A program made the position numbers and the translations under genes. The notes under the pieces are model-generated. The model saw only the letters and a program-made list of their open reading frames with translations, was not told where the DNA came from and ran no database searches. Below, in pieces: positions 28,875-38,925 of a stretch of DNA of 64,000 nucleotides. Source of the stretch: Dendronalium phyllosphericum CENA369. Lineage in GTDB: Bacteria; Cyanobacteriota; Cyanobacteriia; Cyanobacteriales; Nostocaceae. Where the stretch lies: NCBI RefSeq assembly GCF_016056275.1, contig NZ_JAECZA010000232.1, positions 1 through 64,000 of the forward strand. Reading direction: 5' to 3'. Within the stretch, counting starts at the first letter, position 1. Each line of letters opens with the position of its first letter.

Positions 28875-29423
28875 TTATTGATCGCGAAAGGGCATTCCCA
28901 ATTCCTTAAGTAAGGCGCGGCCCTCTTCGTCATTTTTCGCTGTGGTGATGATGGAAATATCCAGACCACGGATTTGATCGATGCTGTCGTACTCGACTTC
29001 TGGAAAAATTAGTTGTTCTCTCACACCTAGAGTATAGTTGCCGCGACCGTCAAAGCTTTTAGGGCTAACGCCGCGAAAGTCCCGGATTCTAGGCAGTGCC
29101 AAGCTAACTAGTCGGTCGAGAAAGGCATACATCCTCTCGCCTCTAAGAGTCACCATAATGCCCACAGGCATACCTTGACGAATTTTGAAGCCAGCGATCG
29201 CCTTTTTTGCCCGCGTCACTACTGGTTTTTGACCGGTAATCAGGGCAATTTCATTTAAAGACGCTTCCAGCGCCTTGGCATTTTGAGCCGCTTCCCCCAA
29301 TCCTCTATTAATAGTAACTTTCACCAACTTCGGTACTTGATGAATGTTGGTATATTGAAACTGATTAGTCAGCTTGGGGACGATTGTCTCTTGGTATAAG
29401 TTTTTGAGTCTTGTAGTCGCCAT
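28875..29423 (-). CDS. rplE: Ribosomal protein uL5
   Basis: This 182-residue 5S rRNA-binding protein contacts P-site tRNA. It shows the [14 protein letters not shown]-type block, [18 protein letters not shown] and [20 protein letters not shown]. It follows rplX after a 95-base spacer. Confidence 0.98.
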   Translation of the reverse strand: MATTRLKNLYQETIVPKLTNQFQYTNIHQVPKLVKVTINRGLGEAAQNAKALEASLNEIALITGQKPVVTRAKKAIAGFKIRQGMPVGIMVTLRGERMYAFLDRLVSLALPRIRDFRGVSPKSFDGRGNYTLGVREQLIFPEVEYDSIDQIRGLDISIITTAKNDEEGRALLKELGMPFRDQ

Positions 29424-29518
29424 AGTTTTTGTTTTGATTCTCCCTGGTCTTGGTCAGGGGACAAAGTTATCAGTTATGAGTTATAAGTCAAATTTAATAC
29501 TTAACTCTTCACTGTCCG

Positions 29519-29866
29519 CTATTTATCGAGGATTTCGCCAGTTTTCTTGAGTTTTCTGACTTTTTTCCCTTCTGCTGTAAAGGTATAGCAAATTCGACTA
29601 GCAACGTTTTGTTTGGTGGAATAAAGCATCACATTAGAGCTATGGATAGGAGCTTCTTGAGTGACAATTCGTCCCGATTCCCCTTCTTGCTGGGGTTTAA
29701 CGTGCTTGGTTTTAATGTTTACACCTTTAACAACAACTTTACTCAGTTGGGGTAGTGCTTTAATCACTTCACCAACTTTACCTTTGTCTTTGCCTGCAAT
29801 TACTTGCACTGTATCGCCAGTTTTGACGTGCATTTTGTAGAATACTTTCGGCTTTTGGTTTGCCAT
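29519..29866 (-). CDS. rplX: Ribosomal protein uL24
   Basis: This 115-residue assembly-initiator protein has a KOW motif ([18 protein letters not shown]). Its ATG overlaps the rplN stop by one base. Confidence 0.98.
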   Translation of the reverse strand: MANQKPKVFYKMHVKTGDTVQVIAGKDKGKVGEVIKALPQLSKVVVKGVNIKTKHVKPQQEGESGRIVTQEAPIHSSNVMLYSTKQNVASRICYTFTAEGKKVRKLKKTGEILDK

Positions 29867-30234
29867 TACAGCACCTCCGGAGCCAGAGAAACAATTTTGG
29901 TGAAGTTTTTGTCGCGCAGTTCCCGTGCAACTGGGCCGAAGACCCGCGTGCCTCTGGGGTTACCATCTTTGTTGATAATTACAGCAGCGTTATCGTCAAA
30001 GCGAATAGTCATACCGCTGTCGCGACGGATATTGTGGCGAGTGCGAACAATCACCGCTTCCACAACATCAGACTTTTTGACTGCCATGTTAGGAATGGCA
30101 TCTTTGACAACGGCAATTATTTTGTCGCCGATAAAACCATAACGACTGTTGCCCGCGCCTAAAACGCGGATGCACATGAGTTTACGCGCACCGCTATTAT
30201 CCGCGACATTCAGGTAAGTTTGGGGTTGAATCAC
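29866..30234 (-). CDS. rplN: Ribosomal protein uL14
   Basis: This 122-residue protein lies at the subunit interface and is the docking site of the silencing factor RsfS. It begins [19 protein letters not shown] and is highly conserved throughout. Coupled to rplX by a one-base overlap. Confidence 0.98.
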   Translation of the reverse strand: MIQPQTYLNVADNSGARKLMCIRVLGAGNSRYGFIGDKIIAVVKDAIPNMAVKKSDVVEAVIVRTRHNIRRDSGMTIRFDDNAAVIINKDGNPRGTRVFGPVARELRDKNFTKIVSLAPEVL

Positions 30235-30275
30235 AATTAATCTCCCTTGTGAAGTTGTTACTTAATTAACAACCA

Positions 30276-30527
30276 TTAAGTTGTAGTTTTGGCGTTCAGG
30301 ACTTCTGTGACTTGCCAGCGCTTGGTTTTGCTCAGGGGTCTGGTTTCCTGAATTCGCACGCGATCGCCCACTTTGCACTGATTTTCTTCATCGTGAGCTT
30401 TATAGCGCCGAGTTTGAACTACAATCTTGCCGTACTTGGGATGGGGAGCGCGGTTTTCTACGGCAACTACTACCGTTTTTTGCATTTTGTTGCTCACTAC
30501 CAAGCCAACTCGTTCTTTGATTGCCAT
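30276..30527 (-). CDS. rpsQ: Ribosomal protein uS17
   Basis: This 83-residue OB-fold protein of the small subunit has [17 protein letters not shown] and [18 protein letters not shown]. It starts 6 bases after rpmC. Confidence 0.98.
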   Translation of the reverse strand: MAIKERVGLVVSNKMQKTVVVAVENRAPHPKYGKIVVQTRRYKAHDEENQCKVGDRVRIQETRPLSKTKRWQVTEVLNAKTTT

Positions 30528-30533
30528 AATCTC

Positions 30534-30761
30534 CTACTTTTCTTCTTGAGGCGGTTGACTTGCTGCCCGTTTGCGTTCTGCCTCTACTGTCAATAATTGG
30601 GCTAGGCGATGGCGGGCGTGTCGGAACTGGTGGGGCTTTTCTAGCTGTCTTGTGGCTTTTTGCAAGCGCAACTGAAATAGTTGTCTTTTAATGGCGACAA
30701 TTTCCTGAGCCAATTTGTCGTCACTTAATTCTCTAGCTTCTGAAATCTTGGGAAGAGGCAT
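30534..30761 (-). CDS. rpmC: Ribosomal protein uL29
   Basis: This 75-residue helical hairpin protein lies near the exit tunnel. It shows SEARELSDDKLAQEI and LFQLRLQKATRQLE. It starts 3 bases after rplP, so the two are coupled. Confidence 0.97.
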   Translation of the reverse strand: MPLPKISEARELSDDKLAQEIVAIKRQLFQLRLQKATRQLEKPHQFRHARHRLAQLLTVEAERKRAASQPPQEEK

Positions 30762-30764
30762 AAC

Positions 30765-31190
30765 CTACTCCTGCTCCTGTGGCTGAGAGCGCACAATAAA
30801 CTTGGTTTTGATTGGCAGCTTAAATGAAGCCAAGCGCATAGCTTCACGGGCGATTTCTTCGGAAACGCCAGCGATTTCAAACAAAATTCTTCCAGGCTTG
30901 ACTACTGCTACCCAAAATTCTGGCGAACCTTTACCGGAACCCATCCGGGTTTCAGCGGGGCGCATAGTTACGGGTTTGTCAGGGAAAACCCGAATCCAGA
31001 TTTGTCCGCCCCTACGAATATAACGGGTCATTGCCCGACGAGAAGCCTCAATTTGACGAGAGGTAATCCAAGCTGGTTCTTGAGCTTGGAGTGCAAAATC
31101 ACCAAAGTTGAGGGTACTGCCACGGAAGGCTAGACCTTCCATCCGTCCGCGCTGTTGCTTGCGGAATTTCGTTCTTCTAGGACTTAACAT
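30765..31190 (-). CDS. rplP: Ribosomal protein uL16
   Basis: This 141-residue protein helps position A-site tRNA. It begins [19 protein letters not shown] and includes [20 protein letters not shown] and the [18 protein letters not shown] loop. Confidence 0.98.
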   Translation of the reverse strand: MLSPRRTKFRKQQRGRMEGLAFRGSTLNFGDFALQAQEPAWITSRQIEASRRAMTRYIRRGGQIWIRVFPDKPVTMRPAETRMGSGKGSPEFWVAVVKPGRILFEIAGVSEEIAREAMRLASFKLPIKTKFIVRSQPQEQE

Positions 31191-31200
31191 GACTAGGTAC

Positions 31201-31252
31201 TGGGGATTAGGGATTGGGGATTAGGGATTGGGGATTAGGGATTGGGGATTGG
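31201..31252. repeat. GGGGATTAGGGATT tandem repeat in the rpsC-rplP spacer
   Basis: Alternating heptamers GGGGATT and AGGGATT are repeated about seven times. A complementary ACCCAGT-type run follows at 31262-31290, so the spacer can fold. Confidence 0.88.
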
Positions 31253-31295
31253 GTGCAATTTTACCCAGTACCCAGTCTCCAGTCCCCAGTCCTTA

Positions 31296-32057
31296 TTACC
31301 CTTCATTTGAGCGATCTTCAAATTGCTGGCGACGGCGCTGTTGTTGACGGCGACGGGGTTCGCGCTCGCGTTCGCGTGCTGCTGGTGGAGGTGGAGTTTC
31401 TTCCTGTCCGGGGATAATTTCTCCCTTAAACACCCAAACTTTGATCCCCAGAATGCCGTAAACTGTCTTAGCCGTACAGTAAGAGTAGTCAATATCTGCT
31501 CTTAAGGTGTGTAGAGGTACTCTACCTTCACGCGTCCATTCTGTACGAGCAATTTCTGCACCGTTGAGCCGACCGCTGACTTGGATTTTAATACCTTGGA
31601 TACCGGCGCGTTGGGCACGCTGAATTGCTTGCCTTACTACCCGTCGGAAGGAGACGCGGCGTTCCAATTGTTGAGCGATGTACTCGGCAATTAAATAAGC
31701 ATCAGCGTCAACTCGTTGGACTTCAACTACGTTGATACGAATTTGGCGATTGCTGCCCAAAAGTTCTTGGAGTCCGGTACGCAATGCTTCGATGCCTTGC
31801 CCACCACGACCTACTACTACACCGGGGCGAGCCGTGCGAACTTCTAGGTCTATTTGGTCTGCTTTGCGCTCAATCCTGACTTCGGAAATTCCGGCGTTGT
31901 TTTGAGCGAGTCTGCCTAACTTTTGTTCTATGTATTTACGGAGTTTGTGGTCTTCTTGGAGAAGTTCTGGATAGCGGTCAGGAACGGCAAACCAACGAGA
32001 TTGATGTTCTTGTGTAATACCCAGACGAAAACCAACTGGATGAATTTTCTGTCCCAC
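31296..32057 (-). CDS. rpsC: Ribosomal protein uS3
   Basis: This 253-residue small-subunit head protein lies at the mRNA entry. It starts [14 protein letters not shown] and has a KH domain ([16 protein letters not shown]). The last ~30 residues are an Arg/Gln/Glu-rich low-complexity tail beyond the conserved GEIIPGQE. Confidence 0.98.
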   Translation of the reverse strand: MGQKIHPVGFRLGITQEHQSRWFAVPDRYPELLQEDHKLRKYIEQKLGRLAQNNAGISEVRIERKADQIDLEVRTARPGVVVGRGGQGIEALRTGLQELLGSNRQIRINVVEVQRVDADAYLIAEYIAQQLERRVSFRRVVRQAIQRAQRAGIQGIKIQVSGRLNGAEIARTEWTREGRVPLHTLRADIDYSYCTAKTVYGILGIKVWVFKGEIIPGQEETPPPPAAREREREPRRRQQQRRRQQFEDRSNEG

Positions 32058-32110
32058 TAAATACTTCCTCTAAAATTTCTTACTTTACCCGATTTCTCAT
32101 GTCAGGATGC

Positions 32111-32470
32111 TTATTCAGCATCGGGATTAGCAGCAACGGCTAAAGTAATATGACATGTCGGCTTGCGAATCTGATAAGCTCTTCCCTGCGCTCTAGGTTG
32201 GAACCGTTTTAGTACTGGACCTTGATCTGCGTATGCTTGGGTAATTATCAGTTGAGTCCGGTCTAATCCAGCGTTATGCTCGGCATTGGCCGCAGCACTT
32301 CTTAGAAGTTTCAATACTGGATCGGTAGCCCTATAGGGCATAAATTCCAGGATGATTAGCGCTTCTCGGTATGACCGCCCTCGAATTTGGTCGAGTACGC
32401 GCCGCACTTTAAAGGGAGACATGCGTATAAAACGGGCGATCGCTTTTACTTCATTAGTATCAACAGCCAT
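32111..32470 (-). CDS. rplV: Ribosomal protein uL22
   Basis: This 119-residue protein lines the exit tunnel. It contains the conserved [18 protein letters not shown] and the tunnel hairpin [19 protein letters not shown] used the ATG at 32470 ([13 protein letters not shown]); an upstream ATG four codons earlier is in frame. Confidence 0.97.
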   Translation of the reverse strand: MAVDTNEVKAIARFIRMSPFKVRRVLDQIRGRSYREALIILEFMPYRATDPVLKLLRSAAANAEHNAGLDRTQLIITQAYADQGPVLKRFQPRAQGRAYQIRKPTCHITLAVAANPDAE

Positions 32471-32547
32471 AATTTTCTCCAATTTTGTCAGCGGTCAGCG
32501 GTCAATTGTCAGTAGCAATAAACAACTAACAACTGACAACTGACAAC

Positions 32548-32826
32548 TTACCTACCCGCTTTTTTGTCACTTTTACCATGACCCCTATAAGTGCGTGTCG
32601 GGGCAAACTCACCTAACTTGTGTCCTACCATCTGCTCGTTGATAAAAACTGGAACGTGTTGTCTTCCGTTATGAACGGCGATCGTATGACCTACCATCAG
32701 GGGCAAAATTGTCGATGCTCTCGACCAAGTTTTGATAACTTGTTTTTCGTTTCGATCGTTCAGCTTTTCAATCTTGCTGAGTAAATGATCGGCAACGAAA
32801 GGACCTTTTTTTAGAGAACGACCCAT
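32548..32826 (-). CDS. rpsS: Ribosomal protein uS19
   Basis: This 92-residue small-subunit head protein has [14 protein letters not shown] and the C-terminal [19 protein letters not shown] block. Located between rplB and rplV. Confidence 0.98.
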   Translation of the reverse strand: MGRSLKKGPFVADHLLSKIEKLNDRNEKQVIKTWSRASTILPLMVGHTIAVHNGRQHVPVFINEQMVGHKLGEFAPTRTYRGHGKSDKKAGR

Positions 32827-32827
32827 A

Positions 32828-32935
32828 TTTTTTAGTGCTGAGTTCTGAGTGCTGAGTTTTGAGTTTGAAGTTTTGAGTCTTGAGTTTCAAGTGTTGAGTT
32901 TAAAAATTCCACTCAGCACTGGTTACTCGCTACTC
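32828..32935. repeat. TGAGTGC/TGAGTTT heptamers in the rplB-rpsS spacer
   Basis: Tandem degenerate heptamers of the TGAGTTC, TGAGTGC and TGAGTTT type fill the 117-base spacer. The same unit recurs at 33816-33840 and 33945-33966. Confidence 0.85.
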
Positions 32936-32943
32936 ATAACTTT

Positions 32944-33807
32944 TTAAGATTCACGACCACCACGACCGCGTTTAGATGATTTGCGACGACGGCGCACAAT
33001 CAATTTACTGCTGGCTTTTTTGGGTTTGCGGGTCTTCGCACCCAAAGTTGGTTTACCCCAAGGTGTTACAGGCCCAGACCTACCGATAGGCGCTCTACCT
33101 TCACCACCGCCGTGGGGGTGGTCAACAGGGTTCATTACGCTACCTCTAACCTTGGGACGGCGACCCTTCCAGCGATTGCGCCCTGCTTTACCTGCACTCA
33201 GGTTTCTAGCATCGGTGTTGCCTACTTGCCCAATGGTGGCATAGCATTCTCGGCGAATCAGCCGAACTTCTCCTGAAGGCAGCTTGAGGGTCACATAATT
33301 ACCTTCTTTTGCGACAACTTGCGCTGTCGCACCAGCTGAACGCACAATTTGAGCGCCTTTTCCAGGAGTCAGTTCTACGTTGTGAACGCTCGTACCTAAA
33401 GGAATATTCGAGAGTGGTAACGCATTGCCATCTTCTATAGGAGACTCAGGCCCAGCAATAATTCTTGTACCAACTTTCAATCCGTTGGGCTGAAGGATAT
33501 AGCGCTTTTCGCCATCTTCGTAATGTAAAAGCGCAATCCGAGCGTTACGGTTGGGATCGTATTCAATCGCTGCAACTGTGGCAGGAATACTACGCTTATC
33601 TCTTTTAAAATCAATAATCCGATAAAGTTGTTTGTGTCCGCCACCCCGACGACGGCTGGTTATCCGCCCTTGATTGTTGCGACCTTTGGGACGATGTACG
33701 TACTTCGTTAGCGATTTTTCCGGCTCCGTTTTGGTGATTTCGGAAAAGTCGGAGATCGTAACTTGGCGAGTACTGGGGGTATAAGGGCGATAAGAACGAG
33801 TACCCAT
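32944..33807 (-). CDS. rplB: Ribosomal protein uL2
   Basis: This 287-residue protein is essential for peptidyl-transferase centre assembly. It starts [14 protein letters not shown] at the ATG at 33807; the longer frame to 33936 reads through repeats. It contains the conserved [16 protein letters not shown], whose His is important for activity. Confidence 0.98.
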   Translation of the reverse strand: MGTRSYRPYTPSTRQVTISDFSEITKTEPEKSLTKYVHRPKGRNNQGRITSRRRGGGHKQLYRIIDFKRDKRSIPATVAAIEYDPNRNARIALLHYEDGEKRYILQPNGLKVGTRIIAGPESPIEDGNALPLSNIPLGTSVHNVELTPGKGAQIVRSAGATAQVVAKEGNYVTLKLPSGEVRLIRRECYATIGQVGNTDARNLSAGKAGRNRWKGRRPKVRGSVMNPVDHPHGGGEGRAPIGRSGPVTPWGKPTLGAKTRKPKKASSKLIVRRRRKSSKRGRGGRES

Positions 33808-33837
33808 AGTTTTAAGTGCTTGCTGAGTGCTGAGTGC

Positions 33838-33947
33838 TGAGGAGCCACTGCGGTGAAGCAGTACGGTCTTGGGGTTTCCCCAAGTGGAGTAACTGCCGAA
33901 CCCTTTAGGGTCTTGGGGTCTCCCTAAGTGGAGCAAGTGGCGTTGCT
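33838..33947. repeat. Composite dispersed repeat in the rplW-rplB spacer
   Basis: Two tandem, diverged units of GGTCTTGGGGTTTCCCCAAGTGGAG (33866-33892 and 33912-33935) have complementary G and C runs that can pair. They are flanked by TGAGTGC heptamers and relate to the repeat at 26748. Confidence 0.8.
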
Positions 33948-33998
33948 GAGTGCTGAGTGCTGAGTGTAGTAACTCTTAACTCATAACTCTCAACTTTT

Positions 33999-34313
33999 TT
34001 AGACTTCTGGGAATAGAACTTGTCTGATCTTTTCTTCGTCCCCAGGTGCGACGGTGACAATGGCCCGCTTGTATTGAGGCTTGAAACCGATAAACTTACC
34101 AACTCGCCGCTTTTTACGTGGTGGTAAGGCTGTATTTATTTTTACGACCTTGACTTGAAACAAGTCTTCAATTGCCGCTTTGATTTGTGGCTTAGTTGCC
34201 TTTGGAGTCACTTCAAAAGTGTATTTGTTCTGCTCCATCAGGATGGTCGCCTTCTCTGTAACAATTGGGCGACGCACTAAGTCAGGAAGGTCGCGGGGGT
34301 CGAAGTTAGGCAC
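33999..34313 (-). CDS. rplW: Ribosomal protein uL23
   Basis: This 104-residue protein lies at the tunnel exit and docks trigger factor and SRP. It shows [12 protein letters not shown] and [20 protein letters not shown]. Its start overlaps the rplD stop by eight bases. Confidence 0.98.
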   Translation of the reverse strand: MPNFDPRDLPDLVRRPIVTEKATILMEQNKYTFEVTPKATKPQIKAAIEDLFQVKVVKINTALPPRKKRRVGKFIGFKPQYKRAIVTVAPGDEEKIRQVLFPEV

Positions 34314-34938
34314 TGTAGACCTCCTGAATTTTTTCTAAGGCTGATGCTGTAACTATAATTTTGTCAGCGTGCAGCAAATCATAAACATTTAATTGGTTCG
34401 CTGCTATGAGTTTTAAATTTTCTACGTTGCGGGCTGACAAATGAATGTTCTCCGCAATCTCAGACAAAATTAACAGTATTTTATTTTCTGGTTCTGCGCC
34501 CCAACGAGCTAGTGCTGCGATCAATTCTTTGGTTTTTGGGCGGGTTAGCTCGTTGCTAAATTCTTCTACTACTATCAAGTCGTCGATACGGCTGACTAGT
34601 GCTGTCCGCAGTGCTAAACGTCGCTCTTTGCGGTTTAACTTTAAGTTGAATTCTCTAGGCTTTGGCCCAAAAATTACACCACCACCACGCCACAGTGGCG
34701 AACGAATAGACCCCGCACGAGCGCGACCAGTACCTTTTTGCCGCCAAGGTTTGCGACCGCCACCTCTGACTTCGGCACGAGTTTTTGTACTGGCTGTGCC
34801 TTGGCGAGCATTAGTTTGTTGTCTTACTAAAGCTCGGTGAACAATATGAGCGGCCGTTTCTTCTTTGGCAACTCGCAATTCGAGCGTCGCCTGCCCGACT
34901 TGTTCTCCTTGCCAATTTTTAACTACACTCTCTACCAT
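34306..34938 (-). CDS. rplD: Ribosomal protein uL4
   Basis: This 210-residue tunnel protein has the long basic loop [19 protein letters not shown] and the globular N-terminal domain. In enterobacteria L4 represses its own operon; whether that happens here is unknown. Overlaps rplW. Confidence 0.98.
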   Translation of the reverse strand: MVESVVKNWQGEQVGQATLELRVAKEETAAHIVHRALVRQQTNARQGTASTKTRAEVRGGGRKPWRQKGTGRARAGSIRSPLWRGGGVIFGPKPREFNLKLNRKERRLALRTALVSRIDDLIVVEEFSNELTRPKTKELIAALARWGAEPENKILLILSEIAENIHLSARNVENLKLIAANQLNVYDLLHADKIIVTASALEKIQEVYSA

Positions 34939-34940
34939 CT

Positions 34941-35036
34941 CGTCATTTGTCCTTTGTCATTTGTCTTTTGTCATTTGTCTTTTGTCATTTGTCCTTAGCT
35001 AATGACTAATGACTCATGACTCATGACTCATGACTA
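34941..35036. repeat. TTGTCAT / ATGACTC heptamers in the rplC-rplD spacer
   Basis: Tandem units of CATTTGTC(C/TT) are followed by complementary ATGACTA and ATGACTC units. The two blocks are inverted relative to each other, so the spacer RNA can form a long hairpin. Confidence 0.85.
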
Positions 35037-35669
35037 CTTCCCAACTCGCTTTGCAGGCAGAATATTCACTAATGCTCCTGGTTTACCAGGAATAGCTCCC
35101 TTAATGAGCAATAAGTTGCGTTCTGCATCAACTCGCACCACAATCAACTTGCGAATTGTGACGCGCTTACCACCCAAACGCCCTGCCATCCGTTTTCCTG
35201 GATAAACACGACCTGGTGTTGTACCAGCACCGATGGAACCAGGCGCTCTATGGTTTTTGGAACCATGTGACATGGGACCGCGACCAAAATTATTACGCTT
35301 TTGGTTGCCAGCAAAACCGCGACCGATACTTGTACCGACTACGTCTACAATTTGACCTGCACTAAAAATATCTGCTTTAATCTCTTGACCTAAAGCATAA
35401 TCGCTAGAGCTATCTGTGTGATACTCATTTAAGTGACGTAATGCTGGGGCAGATGATTTGGCCAAGTGACCCAACAATGGTCTATTTAACGCCTTTGGCT
35501 TGACTTCACCAAAACCAACTTGAATGGCGGCGTAACCATCAGTCTGTTTCGTTTTAACTTGTGTAACAGTGCACGGACCCGCTTGAATGACAGTTACAGG
35601 AATCGCTACTCCTGCTTCATCAAATACTTGGGTCATGCCCAGCTTGGTGCCGAGAATACCTACAGACAC
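35034..35669 (-). CDS. rplC: Ribosomal protein uL3
   Basis: This 211-residue early-assembly protein contacts the peptidyl-transferase centre. It starts [18 protein letters not shown] and has [17 protein letters not shown]. It is the first gene of the superoperon here; rpsJ (S10) is absent, as expected for cyanobacteria, where it sits with the tuf cluster. Confidence 0.98.
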   Translation of the reverse strand: MSVGILGTKLGMTQVFDEAGVAIPVTVIQAGPCTVTQVKTKQTDGYAAIQVGFGEVKPKALNRPLLGHLAKSSAPALRHLNEYHTDSSSDYALGQEIKADIFSAGQIVDVVGTSIGRGFAGNQKRNNFGRGPMSHGSKNHRAPGSIGAGTTPGRVYPGKRMAGRLGGKRVTIRKLIVVRVDAERNLLLIKGAIPGKPGALVNILPAKRVGK

Positions 35670-36574
35670 AGTAACTGGTTCTCCTTATCTACTTGCTGAC
35701 CTTGGAATCGAACTTTGTAAGACCACTGTGTAAATCACGGTTGAGGACGGACGAGCCTCCAGAAGTTGTTCCAACTTCTCCCGAACACAATTAATGCCCT
35801 CACTGTTTGGTGAATTCGGTTACTTTAACGTCACTCGATCGCCAGAACAGACACAAGCGCCTTCCCTACGGAAAGAAATAACTTCTAGAATCAAGGCAAT
35901 GCTTTAGAGCTTTGCGCTTTGTGCAGCAATGCTTTCGTCCAAGCAATTGCTATGGCACTTTCTGGAGGTATCGCTTTTGGTTGGTTTCCCAACTAAAAAG
36001 CCACTGCGTTCGCCGGCTTTCCCGACGACCTTTACAAGTGGCAGGCGATCGCCTTGCTGGTAGTGGGACTTAAGCGGATTTTACCGCCCAGTATCCGTTA
36101 ACTGAGACCAACATAATGTCATGAAACCAACATTATCGCTCAGTTTCTACTTTACTAAACATCTCAAACTATAGTTTGAGGTTTTGCTTAGTTTGTTCGG
36201 GTGGGCTACAGGAGCAAAAATATGGAGCTGAGGATTGGCTGGAGTTTTTTTCTAGCCGTCGGCTCCTAAGTTGACCGGAAAGCTTTTCTAGTTTACCAGT
36301 CTCCTGCTAGTTTGCACTAGTTTAGACTCTTTTAAATTGAGCCGTCAGCCTTTAGCCAACACTAGTTCAGAATCGCAGTCATTAGGTAGTCGAAAATGCA
36401 CGTTTGGTCACAATCTAACAATATAAATCATTTCTTTATCTTTGTCCAGGAATTTAGAGATTGATTTTTAGGTTTGACGCGGTACAGATAAACTAAAGGA
36501 TGAAGTTTATCTAACTTAATCTTTCGCTCGACGGTAAATAATAGAGATATCTAGGTGGGATAGGACAAAAATCT
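35670..36574. promoter_or_regulatory. 905-base divergent region rplC / ndhN
   Basis: This region must carry the promoter and leader of the ribosomal superoperon (minus) and the ndhN promoter (plus). A perfect 8-bp hairpin AGAAGTTG-TTC-CAACTTCT sits at 35761-35779 in the rplC leader, about 95 bases upstream of the rplC start. A perfect 18-bp palindrome CTCAAACTATAGTTTGAG sits at 36163-36180. No open frame looks coding. Confidence 0.6.
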
Positions 36575-37063
36575 ATGGCACTAATTACCACTGGCAATGG
36601 TTTAATTCGCGATCTGGAAAAATTTGGCTCTGTTGGTGTGTACGTTCCTTTAGAAGGAGGTTTTGAAGGTCGTTATCAACGCAGGTTGCGTGCTGCTGGC
36701 TATACTACTCTTCATATTACTGCTAGGGGATTGGGCGACGTGGCTGCCTATCTGACAGGAGTTCATGGAGTCAGACCGCCGCATCTCGGAAAAAAAAGTA
36801 CTGGTAGTGGCGCAGCAGTAGGCTACGTATACTATTTGCCACCACTTGTTACTTATCAATTAGAACAATTACCACCAAAGTCAAAGGGGCTGGTTTTGTG
36901 GATAATTGAAGGCCATATTCTTTCCGATCAAGAAGTTGAGTTTTTAGCAACTTTGCCGAGTTTGGAACCACGAGTCAAGGTGGTCGTTGAAAGGGGTGGC
37001 GATCGCGCTTTTCGTTGGCAACCTCTAACCAAGACATTCTCAGCCAGTTATCAAGCTGGATAG
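36575..37063 (+). CDS. ndhN: NAD(P)H-quinone oxidoreductase subunit N
   Basis: NdhN is a cyanobacterial/plastid-specific peripheral subunit of NDH-1, the thylakoid complex for cyclic electron flow and respiration. The 162-residue protein opens MALITTGNGLIRDLEKFG and contains GGFEGRYQRRLRAAGYTTLH and GVRPPHLGKKS, all characteristic. ATG start at 36575. It is followed by a HIP1-built hairpin. Confidence 0.96.
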   Translation: MALITTGNGLIRDLEKFGSVGVYVPLEGGFEGRYQRRLRAAGYTTLHITARGLGDVAAYLTGVHGVRPPHLGKKSTGSGAAVGYVYYLPPLVTYQLEQLPPKSKGLVLWIIEGHILSDQEVEFLATLPSLEPRVKVVVERGGDRAFRWQPLTKTFSASYQAG

Positions 37064-37076
37064 TTGGCTAAAAATC

Positions 37077-37121
37077 AAGGCGATCGCAGCTTAATTAAGT
37101 CAAAGTAGCGATCGCCTTGAT
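37077..37121 (+). terminator. HIP1-containing hairpin after ndhN
   Basis: CAAGGCGATCGC pairs perfectly with GCGATCGCCTTG across a short loop (12 bp stem). No T run follows, so termination is plausible but not certain. Confidence 0.6.
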
Positions 37122-37322
37122 GGCAAACTCAAGCGATCGTTAACCTAAAAACAAGAAGCGATCGCATGACTAAATCTGAGATGATAAACTTTGCTACTTT
37201 TGTGATTTAAATAAAATATTTTTAGAAACTTGCAGGCAATTACAGTCAAGACTCGGCATACTGAAAGAGGGACAGGTTAAACCACTCCCTACTTTCTTAG
37301 GCATGAAAGCGATCCAGCAAAA

Positions 37323-37862
37323 ATGAGACGTAAATCTACTGGTAGATCGGCTACTACTTCTAAACCTTCTGCTTTCCAATCCCCTTTGTTTAACTTCACC
37401 ACCATTGCTATTTTGGCAGGAGTACTTATTCTGGGAATTGGAATAGGCATTGCTTTTAGTTCTACAACTACGTTAAGCCCATCAAATGTAGCTTCCCGTG
37501 AATTCATTGATACTAAAGCACCAAACCCGGAAATTTGCGTGCAATATGGGGCTAGCGCCATGGTAATGGATGCGAGATTGTTTGTAACTCTCAACCCTTT
37601 CAATGTCTACGTTGCTCAACCAAGTATGCGACCTGGATGTGTTCTCCGTCAAAATAACTGGGCACTTTTAGAGCAACGCAAGCTTGTAACATCTCAACAG
37701 GTCAATGAATGTAAGAATCGCCTAAATACTTTTGGCTTTACAGGTAACTTGGACAGCGAAAAACCTGATATTAGGTGTATTTACCAAAACGAAGCCGCTC
37801 AAAACTTCTTTATGTCTCAACCTGGAGCTGTTGCACCGTCTCAGGAAACAGATAGATTCTAG
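37323..37862 (+). CDS. DUF3172-like membrane-anchored protein
   Basis: This 179-residue protein has one N-terminal hydrophobic segment (about 25-46) and a soluble domain with the conserved stretch NPFNVYVAQPSMRPGCVLR followed by NNWALLEQR. It resembles the DUF3172 family of cyanobacteria and plastids, from memory and not verified. Four Cys in the soluble part (ICVQYG, GCVLR, NECKN, IRCIY) could form disulphides if it faces the lumen or periplasm. Function unknown. Confidence 0.75.
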   Translation: MRRKSTGRSATTSKPSAFQSPLFNFTTIAILAGVLILGIGIGIAFSSTTTLSPSNVASREFIDTKAPNPEICVQYGASAMVMDARLFVTLNPFNVYVAQPSMRPGCVLRQNNWALLEQRKLVTSQQVNECKNRLNTFGFTGNLDSEKPDIRCIYQNEAAQNFFMSQPGAVAPSQETDRF

Positions 37863-37902
37863 ATGCAGAACTTGCAGGTAGTTCTCAAAATTGCATCTAA
37901 GA

Positions 37903-38766
37903 TTAATGCTTAGGAAGAGGTTGACCAAACTCAATCACCTCAACATTTTGCTCTTTAGGAGTTGGATAGTTATTAGGAATTGTTGGGATAGGGAAATCAG
38001 GACTTGTGGTCGGAGGAGTGTTTGGAAAATTACTAGGTTGATAGGGGAAAGCAGGTGGAGGAAGAATAGAACTAGGTAGTTGAGAGGAACTGCTAGGAGC
38101 GAGGGGCGGTACAGTCACAAAGGGTTGCTGGTTAGTAGTTGCAGGTAGCGTGCTGGGCAACTGAAGGTAATTACTTGGGGCTGGATTGCTTGTTTGTGGG
38201 TAGTTCCAGCTTGGAGGTGTGTTAGTAGGTAGTTGTGGATAGTAGTTATCAGGATTTGGCTGTGGGTTGTTGGGCGAAGGCTGGGAGTTTCCCGGTTGTG
38301 TAGAGGAACGACTAGAGCTAGAAATCAAATGACGTAACACCCAGCGAGTGGAGTTTTTTCTAGACACGGGTTTTAGTTGTATCTGCTTGGGATCTATAGA
38401 TGTTCCTGCTGCCAAATCCAGAACAATGCGAGTGACAGTGGCATTTAATTGAGAAACACGAATTCTTTGGATTGCTCCCGAATAATTTTTTTGAGTGGGA
38501 ACATGACCTAACTTAGTATCTGGCAAATCTACAACTAGACGAGCCGGTTGGGAAAGGTAAAAATACCGAGGAACTGCACCTGCTGAGAGTATAATTTCCA
38601 GTTGCAGAGCTTCTGGAGAAAAACGCCAATCATTTAGCTTTGCTACTGGCGCAGCAATACTAATACTAGTTTCTAGGGCAATTGTTGTATAAAAACCAAA
38701 CAAGCTAAAGCGCAATAACTGCTTGCTGCATTGAAAAAATTGCCTAGTTTTTAGTTTTTTGTACAT
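37903..38766 (-). CDS. AMIN-domain exported protein with Pro/Ser/Asn-rich tail
   Basis: This 287-residue protein has an N-terminal signal-like segment (about 17-40) and an AMIN domain (about 46-140; WRFSPEALQLEIILSAG, YFYLSQPARLVVDLPDT). A long Pro/Ser/Asn/Gln-rich disordered tail follows. AMIN domains target periplasmic proteins to peptidoglycan, septa or secretin pores. No amidase or secretin domain is attached, so it is likely a cell-wall-associated accessory protein. An AAGGAA ribosome site precedes the ATG at 38766. Confidence 0.85.
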   Translation of the reverse strand: MYKKLKTRQFFQCSKQLLRFSLFGFYTTIALETSISIAAPVAKLNDWRFSPEALQLEIILSAGAVPRYFYLSQPARLVVDLPDTKLGHVPTQKNYSGAIQRIRVSQLNATVTRIVLDLAAGTSIDPKQIQLKPVSRKNSTRWVLRHLISSSSRSSTQPGNSQPSPNNPQPNPDNYYPQLPTNTPPSWNYPQTSNPAPSNYLQLPSTLPATTNQQPFVTVPPLAPSSSSQLPSSILPPPAFPYQPSNFPNTPPTTSPDFPIPTIPNNYPTPKEQNVEVIEFGQPLPKH

Positions 38767-38798
38767 TATTTGTATTCCTTATATAGCAAAATGCTGAG

Positions 38799-38833
38799 TA
38801 GAGACGCGATTAATCGCGTCTGTACAAGAGTTA
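38799..38833. repeat. Dispersed palindrome GAGACGCGATTAATCGCGTCT
   Basis: A palindromic core AGACGCGATTAATCGCGTCT is followed by GTACAAGAGTTA. It shares both parts with 6292 and 50240. CTGCTCC-type repeats follow it to 38880. Confidence 0.88.
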
Positions 38834-38925
38834 TCTCCCCCTGCTCCTCTGCTCCTCTGCTTCCCCTGCCTCTCCAGCTTCCTTTCCTATCCTCTTCTTA
38901 GCTCCTAACTCAGCACTTAGTACTT

